A stretch of DNA of 64,000 nucleotides from Klebsormidium nitens (GCA_000708835.1 DF237177.1:1-64000); one strand, 5' to 3'; positions 12,301 through 23,822 are shown, numbered from the stretch's first letter. Notes: generated by a model from the sequence alone, not told the origin. Numbers and translations: made by a program.

Positions 12301-12613
12301 AGCTCAACCACCTGCCACCGCCCAGGTGCTTCTTAGCCAAAATCCCCTCGCTCTACTTACATTTTTTGCCTTACATGGTACCCATCGCCTGCGACTTTAT
12401 TTTATGCAGCGGCAACGGATGCCAAACGGGAAGACGCTCCCGGACATCAAGGTTGGCAACCCCGCTGATTCGTCAAAAGTAACCCGAGCTACAGTCAAGG
12501 GCCCCCGACGTGACTCTGATGGGAGTCAAGGGTTTGCGGCGCCTAGCCATTTAGGTCGTACATCAAGCACGCATGATTTGGACTCTGGCAGGATAGCCTC
12601 CGATCGGCCTTGA
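6360..12613 (+). CDS. IPCS: Inositol phosphorylceramide synthase (sphingolipid synthase), 11-12 coding exons
   Basis: Transfers phosphoinositol from phosphatidylinositol to ceramide at the Golgi, making the base of plant glycosyl-inositol-phosphoceramides. Supported exons are 6652-6741, 7083-7169, 7484-7552, 7719-7799, 8313-8384, 8749-8809, 9104-9206, 9460-9555, 9752-9804, 11737-11870 and 12410-12613; all phases close. Family marks in order are [48 protein letters not shown] and [13 protein letters not shown]. The last two carry the His, His and Asp of the lipid-phosphatase-type active site. Several hydrophobic stretches match the six-helix membrane fold. The tail after exon 10 is hydrophilic and diverged. 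The start is uncertain: exon 6360-6407 supplies an in-phase ATG (MLFQRPGHK) but lacks the family's usual N terminus, so the true first exon may lie elsewhere. Intron 10 is 1.9 kb and holds alternative acceptors. Confidence 0.9.
6538..6575. repeat. Short perfect tandem repeat, 18 bp x 2
   Basis: The unit ACCATCGCTGTTATCTGC occurs twice in a row, just upstream of the first certain exon of the IPC synthase gene. No function is apparent. Confidence 0.8.
7402..7426. repeat. Perfect hairpin, 10-bp stem and 5-nt loop
   Basis: ATAATACCTC and GAGGTATTAT are exact inverted repeats separated by TTGTC, in intron 3 of the IPC synthase gene shortly before the exon at 7484. Its small size fits chance or a minor transposon scar. 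Confidence 0.7.
7856..7898. repeat. Interstitial telomere-like repeat (TTTAGGG type)
   Basis: Several degenerate TTTAGGG-like units (GTTTAGGGTTTTCGGGTTT, then TTTTAGGGTTTCG) lie in intron 5 of the IPC synthase gene. This heptamer is the plant and green-algal telomere repeat. An internal copy may mark a repaired break or a telo-box-like element. Confidence 0.7.
8714..8746. repeat. 11-bp x 3 tandem repeat abutting a splice acceptor
   Basis: TGCTGACGTGT is repeated three times with no spacer; the third copy ends in C instead of T and runs directly into the AG acceptor of IPC synthase exon 7 (8749). The repeat therefore forms the 3' end of intron 6, in place of a normal pyrimidine tract. Confidence 0.85.
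10538..10752 (+). other. Candidate alternative last exon of IPC synthase
   Basis: An acceptor (CCCCCATAG) at 10536-10537 is followed by AG, the same phase as the main exon 11 acceptor. Joined to exon 10, it gives an open frame of 71 residues to a stop at 10750-10752. That tail ends in a strongly basic run ([13 protein letters not shown]) unlike the tail made from the exons at 11737 and 12410. The main model is preferred because the latter tail keeps an RQRMPNGK segment resembling plant IPCS tails. Whether the exon is used cannot be told from sequence. Confidence 0.35.
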
Positions 12614-13640
12614 ACTTCGTTCAGTAAGACAGGTACTTCTATAAGTCTAAGTACCTATAGTCCTTGCTTTTGACGCTGATTACTAGCTCGCATATGCATA
12701 AAAAATGTTTTGTCAAAATTCCTGCGGTATATAAGGTAGAATCCAGCTTGTACACAGTCTGCTGTACTGCGAGCTTGATTTGCGAGTCAATCATTATATC
12801 GTCTGTGGTCTTGCATGCACTAAACATGGTCAATATGCGCGATCAGAGTCGAAGTTTTGGCCGTGCTCCTGTCGCTCTGCTACATACCACGATCTGAGGT
12901 ATAGATATACGTGAAGCGACCCAGTTCATAATCATGAGTGACCATCTTGCAATCTCGAAGAGGAGAGCGCCGATTCTATTTCCTTGGCGGCTGTGATCGG
13001 AGCACAGCTCATGCATGTGACGATATTTCCAACCTTGTTTCGATCGGAACGGCGGCGCCGCCATATCAAGGTCTACATGAGGAGTTCGCTAACAAGAGCA
13101 AAGCTATATGCGTGATCCGTTCGCTTGTGGTTGGCGGCCTCGTCACTTTCAGCAAGATTACGTGTTGACCGGACAGTTCACCGAAGCTTCGACCAACGTT
13201 TCAATTGCTTTGCGTGAGCTGCTGGTACGCAAAAGCTTCTGCAATTTGCATGTTTGACCCGAAATCACCATCATGACAGTTTGTAAAGTTGGCGGGCTAG
13301 ACTTCATTGCATGTGTCACTGTAGCGCACTCATGCTGACTTCAGGGTGGCACGAGCATCATCAGCTCTACATCCGCTCATGGGAGTGAACCAGAATCATT
13401 CCCGTTCTTGGACTTGTATAGAGCCTTCTAATCACAATTTAAGTGCAATGCAGATGGCAAGTCGGATCATTCGCAACCAACCGGTCTTAGTATGCCAACC
13501 GGCAGCCTCCGCGACAGTTGCCGTGAATTCGCTTACTTGCAAGCACTTCAAGAGCATTCCCGACTATGCCCTTGAGCCAATCTTTGAAGGCTCGCCGTCT
13601 ACGTACATGGGATGGTCAAGGCGCTTTCATTCTTCAGAGG

Positions 13641-13690
13641 AACCGCACACAGCTGATCACTTGATAACCGCACACAGCTGATCACTTGAT
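13641..13690. repeat. Perfect 25-bp tandem duplication
   Basis: A 25-bp unit beginning AACCGCACACAGCTGATCAC occurs twice without a spacer or mismatch. It looks like a recent replication-slippage duplication in non-coding DNA. Confidence 0.9.
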
Positions 13691-15796
13691 GTCGAGTTTG
13701 GCTTACGTTCGAACGCAGCAGTTGGAGCCGCATGCTTCAGAAAAGCGCCCTCAAAATTGACCGATTTGATTTGTCTTAGACCTGTCTTTGACAAGGTGCC
13801 AGCCCAATCATTGCAAGAGGGATTTGTCAGGTTTGCGGATGCTATCCCTTGTCGCGTGCAGTCCAAATGATGCGGTGTCTGTCGTGCAGGCAAGATGTAC
13901 CGCCATGAATTGTACCCGTTCATCAACTTCCAATCGGCTTCAAACAGGAGCGCACACTCGTTCGAGGACACATCAGAGTTTCTTCAGGCCCTCAATGACA
14001 TACAATGAACGTACTTGACGTGACGAAGGTTGGGAGAGCTATCTTACAGAGCCAAAACAGGACACACGTGGACAGTTGAGTCTTTGAGACGGAGATTGCA
14101 CATGGGAACTTAGATTCTGCATACGATTAAAAACTGGTCAATGAGTGCCAATGACCTTGGGCAACTCAGATTGCCAAGGTCACGACAGAGCAAGGTTTAC
14201 ACGGCAAAACTACTGAAGGAAAGAGAACGGTTGTCTTCTGTAGTTGGTTTCAAACAAGAAGTCAGACTTCCTATTAGTGTGACAATCTTTCAACATTTCA
14301 AAAAGTCTCTTGTCGGAACATTCTCAATCTTCAAGGCTCCGGCATAAACCTCACCGGGTAAAGTTGCTCTGCTTGGTGTACCCATCTGAAAAGCATTGCG
14401 CTGAGGTTGAAACCACGTAGCCTTCTCCTCCACGGAGAATGAAAATGCACGGCTTTCCATGGATGGAGAGCCTATGACTCCGCTTGTGAAATGTGGCCAC
14501 TTGCGCGTCATAGTGTAGTGCGTCGCTGCGCAGGCACTTCAAGAAGCACTAGCGCGTCCCAGCTGGCCTGTCCAACTACAAGACATCTGCCTCTCTTTGA
14601 GTTGCGGTTGTGCGCGGAACCGATTGCCTCGAAACAGTCTGAAAGCGTAGTTTCTAGCATCACCAGACGGGCCTTCCTTCTGAAAAGGCTGCTGGCTCAT
14701 AGACATGAAAGGTAGTCCTTTTTTCCTCACGAGTGAGCCCTCCACAGACAGATTTGTACATTAAAAGGCAGAGTGTGAAGATTCTTCTACATGTCCTTTT
14801 CGCTCTCAAATGACTACTGCATAATTGCGCCCCAGAGAGTATTTTTGGCTTGCTTCTATGTTGCTGAAGACCGGGCAATGCTCCGCACAGCTGAACGGAG
14901 ACTGCTGAGCTTAAGATGCTGGTGTCTAAACAATGAGCTCAACAGAAGGCTGTCCTGAAAAACTCAATTCCTCATTTTAATCATCTTTCGTCGTTGACGA
15001 CGTCGTTCCCTTCACTACAGCTCTGCTTCCTGTGTAACTGCCACGCAGTGCTCGGAGCTTGCGCCGATCGCGCTGCATGCTTCTGTCAAAGTGTCTAATT
15101 GGCGGCGACATGCACGAAGCATCCGCAACAGCAATAAACGGTTCCCCGGACAAGTACCTGATGCAAGACATTCGGTGTAACTGTCGTGACGATACCAACC
15201 AACGGGAGAGTCTCGAACAAACCGGGCGAAGGACAAAAATATTTATTCTCTTCTTCGCCTCTGTTGGAAAGACCTGATTTACCTGAGGACATGTAGGAAG
15301 ACTTCGCTCGATCTGCTTCAACTTCAGGGAGGCATACAGAAGGGAGATTCCACATGGCCTTGTTACATGCACAATCAGCAGAGACAAGGCTAGCACAATC
15401 TTTAACGGGTGGATCTATCGAAGGGGGCCGAAATGGCGCAGGCTTGCGGGGACGCGGGGACAGAGGGAGGGGATCCAGGCCCATCCACGGCAGCGTGCGC
15501 CATTCAAGCATGCACGAAGATCTGACGGCTAGAGCTGCATGAAGATGTGCTAAGATCTCAGCTTACTGCGAAGAACAATCTTCGGTAGCAGATCGAAGTT
15601 CAAGCTACAGTAAGCATGCACGAAGAACTGACAAGCTGAAGCTTCATCAGATTGGTCGAAAGGAACCGCGGGCGGCAGAGTCTTGTAGCAGCATCTGTAC
15701 GAATAAAGCAACCGGGTGGTTCTTGTAGGGAAGTTATTGATGTTCACAGTGAAGAACAAAGGCTTGAGGGCCACAAAAGGGATAGGCCGGGGGGCT

Positions 15797-15818
15797 CGGG
15801 GGGGCGGCAGCCCCCCCG
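15797..15818. repeat. G7/C7 near-palindrome, left member of an inverted pair
   Basis: A C, seven G, CGGCAG core, seven C, G arrangement of 22 nt. It can form a very stable hairpin. It is the exact reverse complement of 16222-16243, so the two form an inverted pair about 400 bp apart that encloses the tRNA-like sequence. Confidence 0.85.
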
Positions 15819-16037
15819 ATCTTTAAAGGAACCAGGTGACTAGGCGGGAAGGGAACTAAGGGAGGAAGGGGGAGAAAGGGGGAGAGGTATAGATGAATGG
15901 TGGTTGTATATCTCCTCTGAAGAAGGAAAGATGGTGTTGAAACGCAGTGTGATGGACAACACCGAACGTTGTCGTAAGGGAGTCACTTGCGTGGGCCCGG
16001 CTAAAAGACTCGGGGCGGAAAAAGCAAACCCCAACGC

Positions 16038-16136
16038 AGCTTCCTATCAGGTTTGAACTGATGACCTTGCGCTGTCCTGGACGCCATGCTGACGAGCTCA
16101 GACTAAGCGCATGCTCAACCACTAAGCTAAGGAAGC
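16038..16136 (-). tRNA. tRNA-like sequence with a putative intron (possible pseudogene or SINE head)
   Basis: Reading the minus strand, an acceptor stem GCTTCCT pairs perfectly with AGGAAGC. A D arm follows (TAGCTTAGTGGTTGAGC, matching the A box). An anticodon stem TGCGC pairs with GCGCA. After a 5-nt variable loop, a T arm ATCAG-TTCAAAC-CTGAT matches the B box. A five-T pol III terminator follows about 15 nt beyond the 3' end. The segment between the two halves of the anticodon stem is about 34 nt, so an intron of about 27 nt is implied. The loop reads TTAGTC, giving AGT (Thr) if standard, but position 37 would then be C rather than a purine. I therefore cannot name the isotype with confidence. 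All paired regions are intact, which argues against advanced decay. A tRNA-derived SINE head is the main alternative. Confidence 0.45.
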
Positions 16137-16221
16137 CATTGATTCAGAGATGTGTGAAGTTGGCCGCGTCTGCAACGTTTATAAACAGTTGTTAGTTGGC
16201 CTGCAAACCCAATCTTAACAA

Positions 16222-16243
16222 CGGGGGGGCTGCCGCCCCCCCG
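16222..16243. repeat. G7/C7 near-palindrome, right member of an inverted pair
   Basis: Exact 22-nt reverse complement of 15797-15818. The similarity extends a few bases beyond the core (GA.CC on one side). With its partner it brackets 16038-16136 and the flanking sequence. Confidence 0.85.
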
Positions 16244-16650
16244 AACCCCCCTGCACCATGGCAGTCCAGTACTAGCAGCAGCCCGCGCCTTGAACTTCCC
16301 TCTTCCGAGTCTTCGCCAGAAAAGTCGTCTTTCATTCACATGGAGTCTCTTGCCTAGAAGAGGCGCTTTTCTTCTCAGTTGGTGAAAGGGCTTATCTACT
16401 GTACTGACAGTCTAGACCGAGCCAGAGGCGAGAACACATTTTAAATGTTGGTGATTTTCTGAAGACAACATCTTTGCACGAGGGCACTAATCAGTTTCTT
16501 GTGGACTGTTCATTCAGGGCAGATTGTGCGCGCAGGTTTGCAATTGACACAGAAAAGAAACCTTCAAGAGCAGCAAAAGAACTCCTTTTGAAGGGAGGTT
16601 TGGGGAGCTCTTGAGGTGCCACTATCCTTGTAAGGCCTTGATCAGGCAAG

Positions 16651-19600
16651 ATGGTAAGCAAGCGCTGCTCTTTCTCGAGGTTAGCCGTTCCTATGAAAGC
16701 AAGTTTTTCCATGTCACTGTCAGCTCTACTTTTAAGCAGAATGTAAACTCAGAAGCAGCTTTCCTCTGGAAGAGCGCAGTGCTTTGCGAACTAGTTGTGC
16801 TCCATTGGGTCACTCTGGGACCTGCTTAAACAGAGTTAGGGTTTACGAGTCTTTACAGGCCGCAGTCCCATGGTGGCATTTCAGAAGTGAAATGAAATCT
16901 TCAGATGCTGTCTAGCACTGGCTGCAAATGGTTTTATTTAGCGGCTGTTGGAGACTAAAGCTGCTGCATTTTTGCGATGCAGACTGCGTTCGCTGCTGTG
17001 TTTCTCCGTTCCTTTCAGAACCAATGCGTGTCTTCCATTTTGAAGAATCTTTTGCCAGGGGCAGAGCAAGCTGCTGATTTGACGTGTTAAGATAACCGTT
17101 ATAATCTTTTGAAATTGATAGACTTCCGTTCTACCGGCAGTTATTTCCAGTCTTTGTGGCAGGGTGCCAATTGACATCTTCTGGACGCTTGACACAATTA
17201 TCTCCAGATATGAAGAGAATTGATCAAACAGAGACATGACGCTTACGCCAGCATTCTTAACCCCTGACTTCTGCGCCGCAGGGTGAGCGCAAGGTGCTCA
17301 ATAAGTACTACCCGCCGGACTTCGATCCGGCGAAGCTCCCGCGGCGCAAGCGGCTCAAGAATGAGCAAATGAAAGTGCGCATGATGCTTCCAATGAGCAT
17401 CCGCTGCGCGACGTGCGGGGAGTACATGTCCAAGGGGACCAAGTTCAACAGCAGAAAGGAGGACGTGCCAGAGGAAGCGTATCTGGGGCTCATGGTGTTT
17501 CGGTTCTACATCAAGTGCCAGCGGTGCGCTGCCGAGATGACGTTCAAGACGGACCCTCAGAACAATGATTACATCGTGGAGAACGGGGCCACGCGGAACT
17601 ATGAGCCGTGGCGGGAGAAGGATCAGGTGCCGTTCTTGCAAAGACTTTGATTAGTATAAGATCTATGGCTTGAAGAAGTGGATCATTTGTTAATGCTGTC
17701 ATCTTGCGGGAAATGACATTGACCTCGATGTGCCCTCCTCATTGGCAAAGATGATGGCACGCTGGACGAACAAATCAGATTTCTAAATACTTTAGGAACT
17801 GCCCATCAGTCTCCTGCTAGAGTATGTAAACATGTATGATCTGCTTTGGATGTGCTCTGAGCGGGCTAGAGATTGTAACGGTTTGCTAAGTTAGGTACCC
17901 AAAATCTGGATAGAAGCATGGTTTCCTCTGATGTGAAACGTTCGGCCATCGCTCGTGCCTATTCTTGGTAAAAGCTGGCCAATTGATTATTCAGTTTGTT
18001 CACGGTCAGCTCTCGTAAAGTGGTTGTGCTTCCCTCTGTGCGGCCGAAATCTTTTCCGAACCTGCTCACGTCTAAGATGATCTATGTGTCTCTTGTGTGA
18101 CCAATCCATCATTCCTCTTGTATGAGCAATAATGTTGGAGAACGTAACCAAACGCTTCCACTCTCAGGCGGTTGCGGACGCGACGAAGAAGCGCGAGGAA
18201 GAGGAGGCTGGGAACGCGATGAAAGTGCTCGAGAACAAGACGTACGACAGCAAGGTCGAGATGGACATCCTCGCGGCGCTGGACGAGATGAAGTCCATCC
18301 GTTCGCGGCAGGCTACAGTGGACACAGACTCGATGTTGGAGGCGCTGAAACGGACGCAGCAAGATAGGGTGAGTGAGTCTGCCTCTGCTTCCCAAAAATG
18401 GACATTCGGAAAGTTCCGAGTGACCTAGGGTCTGAATGTTCAGGCATTTCTTCTTACCAGAAGGACGTTCACGGTTTGACAGACCGCTGCGGAGACGGAT
18501 ATGGGTACCGAATGGGAAGGCAGATATTTTCGGTGCCGTTCTCAAGTGAGCCGCTCACGGCGAGCTGTGATGGACACTGTAGCTACGTTCGAGAGGCCGA
18601 GAGGTTGCACTGAAGACAGGGTCGGGAACGATGAAATCTGAAGCAAGGCTTCAAGGATGTATGGATTCTGGGTTCCGGGATGTTACTGTTCCGAATCACT
18701 CCAGCATTCAAAACGATACGAAGGGTCGCATTAGAAGAGGACAGGAAAGGCCACTTTTCCTGCCTCGAGTTGCTGCTTCTGTGAGCAGGGGTGCTTTTCA
18801 GGATGATCGAGCACCTCTTGCTCACTCGGTTCCGCCGGAATGGCGGCGGGGTCGTCTCAGCCGCTTCTAACAACATCAAGGGAGGGTTAAATTTGAACCG
18901 AATTATTATGCGCGTGTTGATTGTTCACGGACGGACAATTGTTACGCCCTCGAGCACAAGGCTCAGCTGTCAGCAGGAATCCACGTCTTATTCCTCTGGG
19001 AAGAGCCTGAATGTAGACCACAGTAAGTTCTTTCAACTCTCGTTTGGATTGAGAGTTTTCATAGATAATCAGAAGATTCTGACGGTTTGTTTTGGTCTTG
19101 TCCTGACAGGAGCGGGAACTTGACGAGGAGGACGAGAAGCTGATCAGAACGGTGTTCCAGGTGCGCTGTTGATTTGTCATGCTGTGCCACTGTTTAGCTA
19201 TGCAAGAAACTCGTCAGCAGCTCCTTGCACAAGCTTTCTGCGTAGAGCTCGTTACATCTGGAACCTTTTGACATCTGATGACATCATGTTCTGTAAGGAG
19301 CTCTTTCTTGGCCAAGAAACTACCGTGCCTATTCACCTCCTGGCGTCCTTCAAAGGAGGCTTTGAGGCGCCTGCGAATGTGAACAAGACTTCGATCATCT
19401 AAAGCGAGATATGAGAAGGCGCTGTTAGGAATATCTCATGGAGCCGCATCGCAGCCAGTTTTCGCCCCTCGCCTCTGCCTTTCTAGTCTACACACCGTTA
19501 TGCATTTCAAAAGCCGAGCATATGACCCTGGACGACTGCTTCGTCTTCATCCTACTAACCTGCACCATTCGCTGACGTCATCAGAATGGTGGCGGCAACT

Positions 19601-20479
19601 TCGTCCGGCGGATAGAGGACGAGGAGGCGCCAACAGAGCCGAACCGGACGCCGGGCGGGGGCGCGAAAAGGCGCCGAGAAGCGGACCCCCTCGTGACGAC
19701 AGCTGCTGCTGCGGAGATGCAGGCTGACGTGGCGCCAGAAGGTAAAGCCTTGCTTTCGGATCGAAGGTCCGCTTCAAGATCGGCGTTGAGACATCCTTGA
19801 TTCGGCGGCCTAAGCTTGAGACCCCCCCTTCATCGTCGCCCCAACACCCTTTGGCGGCAGCGTTGCGGGGTCCGTACCTGTAGTCTTTGTGCCGTCGGAA
19901 GCCGCCTGAAGCGGATGCTTTCACGTACACTTGTTCCTAAGCGCAGAGTCAGAAAGATCGCTGCCCTTGAGTCGCGCTTTTCGGGACTTTCGGTTTTTGC
20001 ATCTGCAACCGTGACCTTTGATTCGTCGAGATCTGAGGTGCGCGGTCACCGTCATCGGTGCAGTCTGTTCGGGGGGCGGTATCGCATCTTCAGGCTTTGA
20101 ATCTTCAAATAAGTCTCGCCATGATTTCTCATCCCGGGTCCACCATCAACGGGACCTGTCTTCTTACGGTCACTGTCCGCTCTTCTTTGCAGCCAACGCT
20201 GCGCCAGACGGAGCGGCGCCCGGGCCAAGCGCACCCCCCAAGACAAGTGGCGGAACAGGGCCTAGTTTCGCTTTCAGACCAAAAGCGGTAACCTTCGTCG
20301 CCAAGCCCAGAGCTGCGGGGGCCGCACCAAGGTTGCAAGCCAGGGGAAATTCGACATCGAATGGAAGTAGTATACAAAGCACGGCAGCAGGTGTAGGCCC
20401 GCCACCACCAAGTGGAAGTGGAGCAGCCACGGGTTTGTCGTCTTTGGCGGCTGCTTACTCTGATAGCGAAGAAGACTAG
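16651..20479 (+). CDS. YJU2: Splicing factor YJU2 (CCDC94 family), 6 coding exons
   Basis: A step-one spliceosome factor that joins the catalytic spliceosome and promotes the branching reaction. Exons are 16651-16653 (the ATG alone), 17282-17626, 18168-18368, 19110-19160, 19585-19741 and 20193-20479, giving 347 residues. The start is inferred from ATG followed by GTAAGC, spliced to GGTGAGCGC so that translation opens [17 protein letters not shown], the plant consensus. A zinc-binding pair follows: CATC (C43, C46) and CQRC (C80, C83), then [21 protein letters not shown] helical region carries [21 protein letters not shown]. The tail is Ala/Gly/Pro-rich and ends in [15 protein letters not shown], the usual acidic end. 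The only weak point is the single-codon first exon, whose donor could be missed by gene callers. That would produce a truncated model starting at a later Met. Confidence 0.94.
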
Positions 20480-21766
20480 GAAGTGACTGGTTTGAAGAGT
20501 CGGGTTCAGACGGAGTGACGTTTGTGGCGGATCGCCAAGCGCATGATAATTGGCGCTTTCATGGTTATCGATCATCGTTCTGGCAGTCTGCCGTATTGCA
20601 TACCTAGTTTAAAGCACGCTGTGACGAATGTTGAAGTGGTGTTGTCCCGAGCCTTCCAAAGATCGAAGTCCGAATGCAACCATGACCTAATCGGGCCACG
20701 TTCAAGTCTTTAAGTACGGTCGTCGGAGCTGTCTGGTCATGATTGCCACGAGACTTACACATACTACGACCGCAAAAAGCACATGTTTTTCCTTCTTGAG
20801 TTGAAGTCCATTGCTGCCAGGTTGTTTATGAAAATGGATCTGACGTACTAGTCGACGTCAAGCGTGACCTTCAGATATGCGAGTGCATCTCTGGATCCAA
20901 GATATCTTTCATAGCGTGTGGACGTACGCGTAAGCAAGCTAGCTAGGCGCCTATAATCCATCATTGAATCCAATCTCGAATGAAGTCGTGGTTCAATATC
21001 ATATCTAAAGCTGTGATCGAGCGAGAAACACCATGATCTTATATGCTCGATTCTCCATATTGCTGCACTGCGGCATGCTCATGTGGCTCATGTGGCTCAT
21101 GCTCCTGCGGCATGCTCATGTTGGTGAATAATCGTTTATTCGCCAAGCTTCTGCGCGTACGTCTGGTGAGTACCAAGTTCCCAAGCTCTAACATGCGCAA
21201 AGACATTCTATAGCACTAGAAACCATACAATAGTCATGTGCGCGCAGAAACATCTAGCTTTAAAAACCGTAGACATGCGTATGAGTTGCAAGCAATCGGC
21301 AAAGCTGACGCGGCCGCCCGGCATTGGTGGAGCAGTTAATCTAGGCTGCCAGGCAGATGTGTATTAAACTCTAAAGACATGTAGATTTAGATGGTCAGTA
21401 ACAAGCCTATAACAAGCTTGTACGCGAGCTCGTACAGACCTTGACCATCGAATATTGATACGTGTCACCGGGTCGGGCCAAATGCTGTCAGAGTCATCGT
21501 TTGCCGTACCCACGCAATCGGAAACCAAAAGATCTTTGCATCTTGATACAAGTTGACCGTCCGATCCTCCTGATGTCGTTGTCGAGTTCACGTATCCATG
21601 AAAATGTCTCCAGGTTTATTGCTTGCCAGCCAAAGATCATCCTTCCCAATGTAGAACGTCCTTTCAATGTAGAACGTCGCTTGAGGAGTTTTTCAGATCA
21701 TGTGTTGATAACAAGCTACAAAAGTCCACCAGCAGTCAACGAGATGGGTGGTTCTAAGTTGCTTCT
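20480..21766. other. Convergent intergenic region, YJU2 and MYND gene 3' ends
   Basis: No coding exon is recognised. It should hold both 3' untranslated regions. A small tandem array lies at 21073-21122. Confidence 0.5.
21073..21122. repeat. Tandem repeat of CTCATG(TGG) units
   Basis: GCGGCATGCTCATG, two copies of TGGCTCATG, then CTCCTGCGGCATGCTCATG: a short array in non-coding DNA between two convergent genes. Confidence 0.75.
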
Positions 21767-23766
21767 TCACGATAAATCCTTTTTGTCTACTGGCTTCTTA
21801 GGTTCTTTCGATGTGCATGGCTTTTCTCCTTTGCATACGCTTTTATGACCTGCTTTCCAGGCGCTCTTCTGGCACTCTGCAATAAAAGGTAAAGGACGTA
21901 GATTGAGGCCTGTTTGAATGCTGACCCTGGCTGCAGGACCAGCTTCTAAACTAAGGCCATGCATCTCTCTCGCGGCAAGTGTCGAGACAACAACTTCGAC
22001 GATCTGGCAATGGCTGTACGAGTGTGATTCAGGAAGACGTAACGAACGAAGCGTGGAGAGATCAATCAAAGCACAAAGAGAAGAGTGCGAACATTGAAAG
22101 AAAGCAGGCAGTGACGCCATACCAGAACATGCCGTGAGGTTTTGGTAGCTCCCTACTGAACGTCAGCAAGTCAGCTGAGTATGTACGAGATCTGTACGGT
22201 CGACCTAAAGGGCCTGAGAGAACATTCTTATCACTAAGAAAGACGGCAATCTGTACTCGAAGGCAGTTCGCCGATGGAAAATATAATCTTAAAAGCCACA
22301 GCCAACCATCCACGAAACCTCAAGCTCAAAACTTCGCGACAAAGACGTTGAGGTTCAAAACTTCGCACCAAGGACGCATTGAACATTCTCAAGCTCAACC
22401 TATGCACCTATGCTCAATCAGAGCGGCCTTTGGATATTACCTCTGCAGCAGTACACAGCGAGCCGGCAGGCCGCACACACCCGGAACTCCCCTGGGCTGG
22501 TCTCCGCCTTTTCACACCCTGGTGCTGAACATTTCCTCTCTCTTGTTGTTCCCGCCACCTGGAGACCACTCTTCCGTGATCTTTTCAAGACGATTGACCT
22601 CGTCGAATTCGAAGCGTCAGCATTATTTCGAAAGTAAACGGCCCACTTTCCTCCTGCCGAGAAAAGATTCCTCGGAGTTGCTCTGCTCTCTTCTGCGCTG
22701 CCGGATCTTTCAGAGCCTCCTTTTCTATCTCTGCTCGCAGCTTTTGTAAGTCCCAGACACCGCTAGGGTCAGTGACCAGGGGAAGAGCAGGTCCCAAACA
22801 GGCAGCAATCTTCAGCATGAGCAGATGGTCTCCACCAGAGCTTAGTTGCTCAGGACAGAGCGCCAGGGCAAGAACTGCAGATTTAAGTGCAGCGGAACTA
22901 GATCGAAACCCTAAGGGCCACGGCTTTGGGGCAATGGTCTGGCCTTCGGCTAGCTTCCGAAGAAGCTCTATCGTCCATAAGATTGGAATCTTGTCGTTGG
23001 AGACTAAGAGTAACTTGGCTGCAAACTGCAAAGAATCCGCTTCCAGTAAAGCTAGCGAAGCTTTGTCGGCGAACGGCTGAAGAGTGTGCACCAGGCATGC
23101 TGCACAATCGAGGACGTCCAATCTCGAGTATCCTTGCGTTCCACCCAAAAGGTCCATCGTTGCAGCGTGCTGCATCACAGCAGAGAGAAACTTGGTGTCT
23201 TGGCCAAGGTTCTTGCAGATCGTGTTGCTGGCCATGCAGATTTCTGGCAGGTTGGAGATCAGTGCGTCCATTATCTGGTCCTTCATGAACTCAAGGTTTC
23301 GGTCCGTGCATGCGTGAGCTCTTCGGAAAATGGCCTTCAGAAAGTGCAGGAGGCGGGGCGAATGCTTCGTCATGTATCTGATTGTGCGCGCATCGGCCGC
23401 AAGCGCTAGGAACGCCGTCAGGTACACCGAGGGCTTCCAGAGAACAGGAATGTCGCCTTTGAAACGCCTTCTGTCTTTTGCCCTTGGAAGCACCACCCAG
23501 GATCCCGAGACGCATTCTTCCAGCCCTGTTGTTATGACCTTCAAGAAGCCTCTTTCCAGTATGAATGCAGCCACGTGGGCCAGGCTACCTGTGGATTCCG
23601 CAACGTAGCTGTGGATTATGGTATCCTTGAAACGTCTGACTGCCGTGACTCTTGTTATCTCGTCTTCTGATTGCGCCTCCGCCAAGATGCTCTGGAGCAC
23701 CTCCGATTCCTCAGGCTTGAGCAGGTCGATTTCGCCCCACTGTCGAGGAAACGGGGCATCGGCCAT
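21767..23766 (-). CDS. Helical-repeat protein with C-terminal MYND zinc finger
   Basis: The main exon runs from an ATG at 23766 (MADAPFPRQWGEIDLL) to about 22585 and is almost entirely helical, with Leu/Ala-rich segments suggestive of an armadillo-like fold. A second exon ending at 22441 and a last exon 21767-21876 together give a full MYND finger: KCSAPGCEKAE, then FRVCAACRLAVYCC, then RECQKSAWKAGHKSVC. That supplies the Cys and His ligands expected of this protein-interaction finger. The splice between the second and last exons is clean (AGAG/GTAATA to TTGCAG/AG). The junction from the main exon into the MYND exon is unresolved: the main frame runs to a stop at 22585 while the finger lies in another frame, so a short intron near 22540-22650 is needed. 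A donor after GAGGAAA joined to AG before AGGAAATGT would keep frame but has a poor acceptor. The biochemical role is unknown. Confidence 0.72.
22321..22376. repeat. Imperfect direct repeat in a MYND-gene intron
   Basis: Two adjacent units share TTCAAAACTTCGC followed by CAA and GACG. They lie in the intron between the two MYND exons. Confidence 0.55.
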
Positions 23767-23822
23767 GCCGTCAACCCCCTGCTTGTCCACGATCGAGCAC
23801 CCCGGATTTTATGAACGCTAAA

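Larger units (their letters stand above)
12614..16037. other. Gene-poor interval
   Basis: About 3.4 kb with no exon chain I can support on either strand. It includes the IPC synthase 3' end, a 25-bp tandem duplication at 13641-13690, and a G/C-rich palindrome at 15797-15818. The open frames here are short, mutually overlapping and compositionally unremarkable. Confidence 0.5.

Noticed and set aside
17243-17641. 132-codon minus-strand frame
   Set aside because: Antisense shadow of YJU2 exon 2 (17282-17626), which encodes the conserved zinc-binding region.
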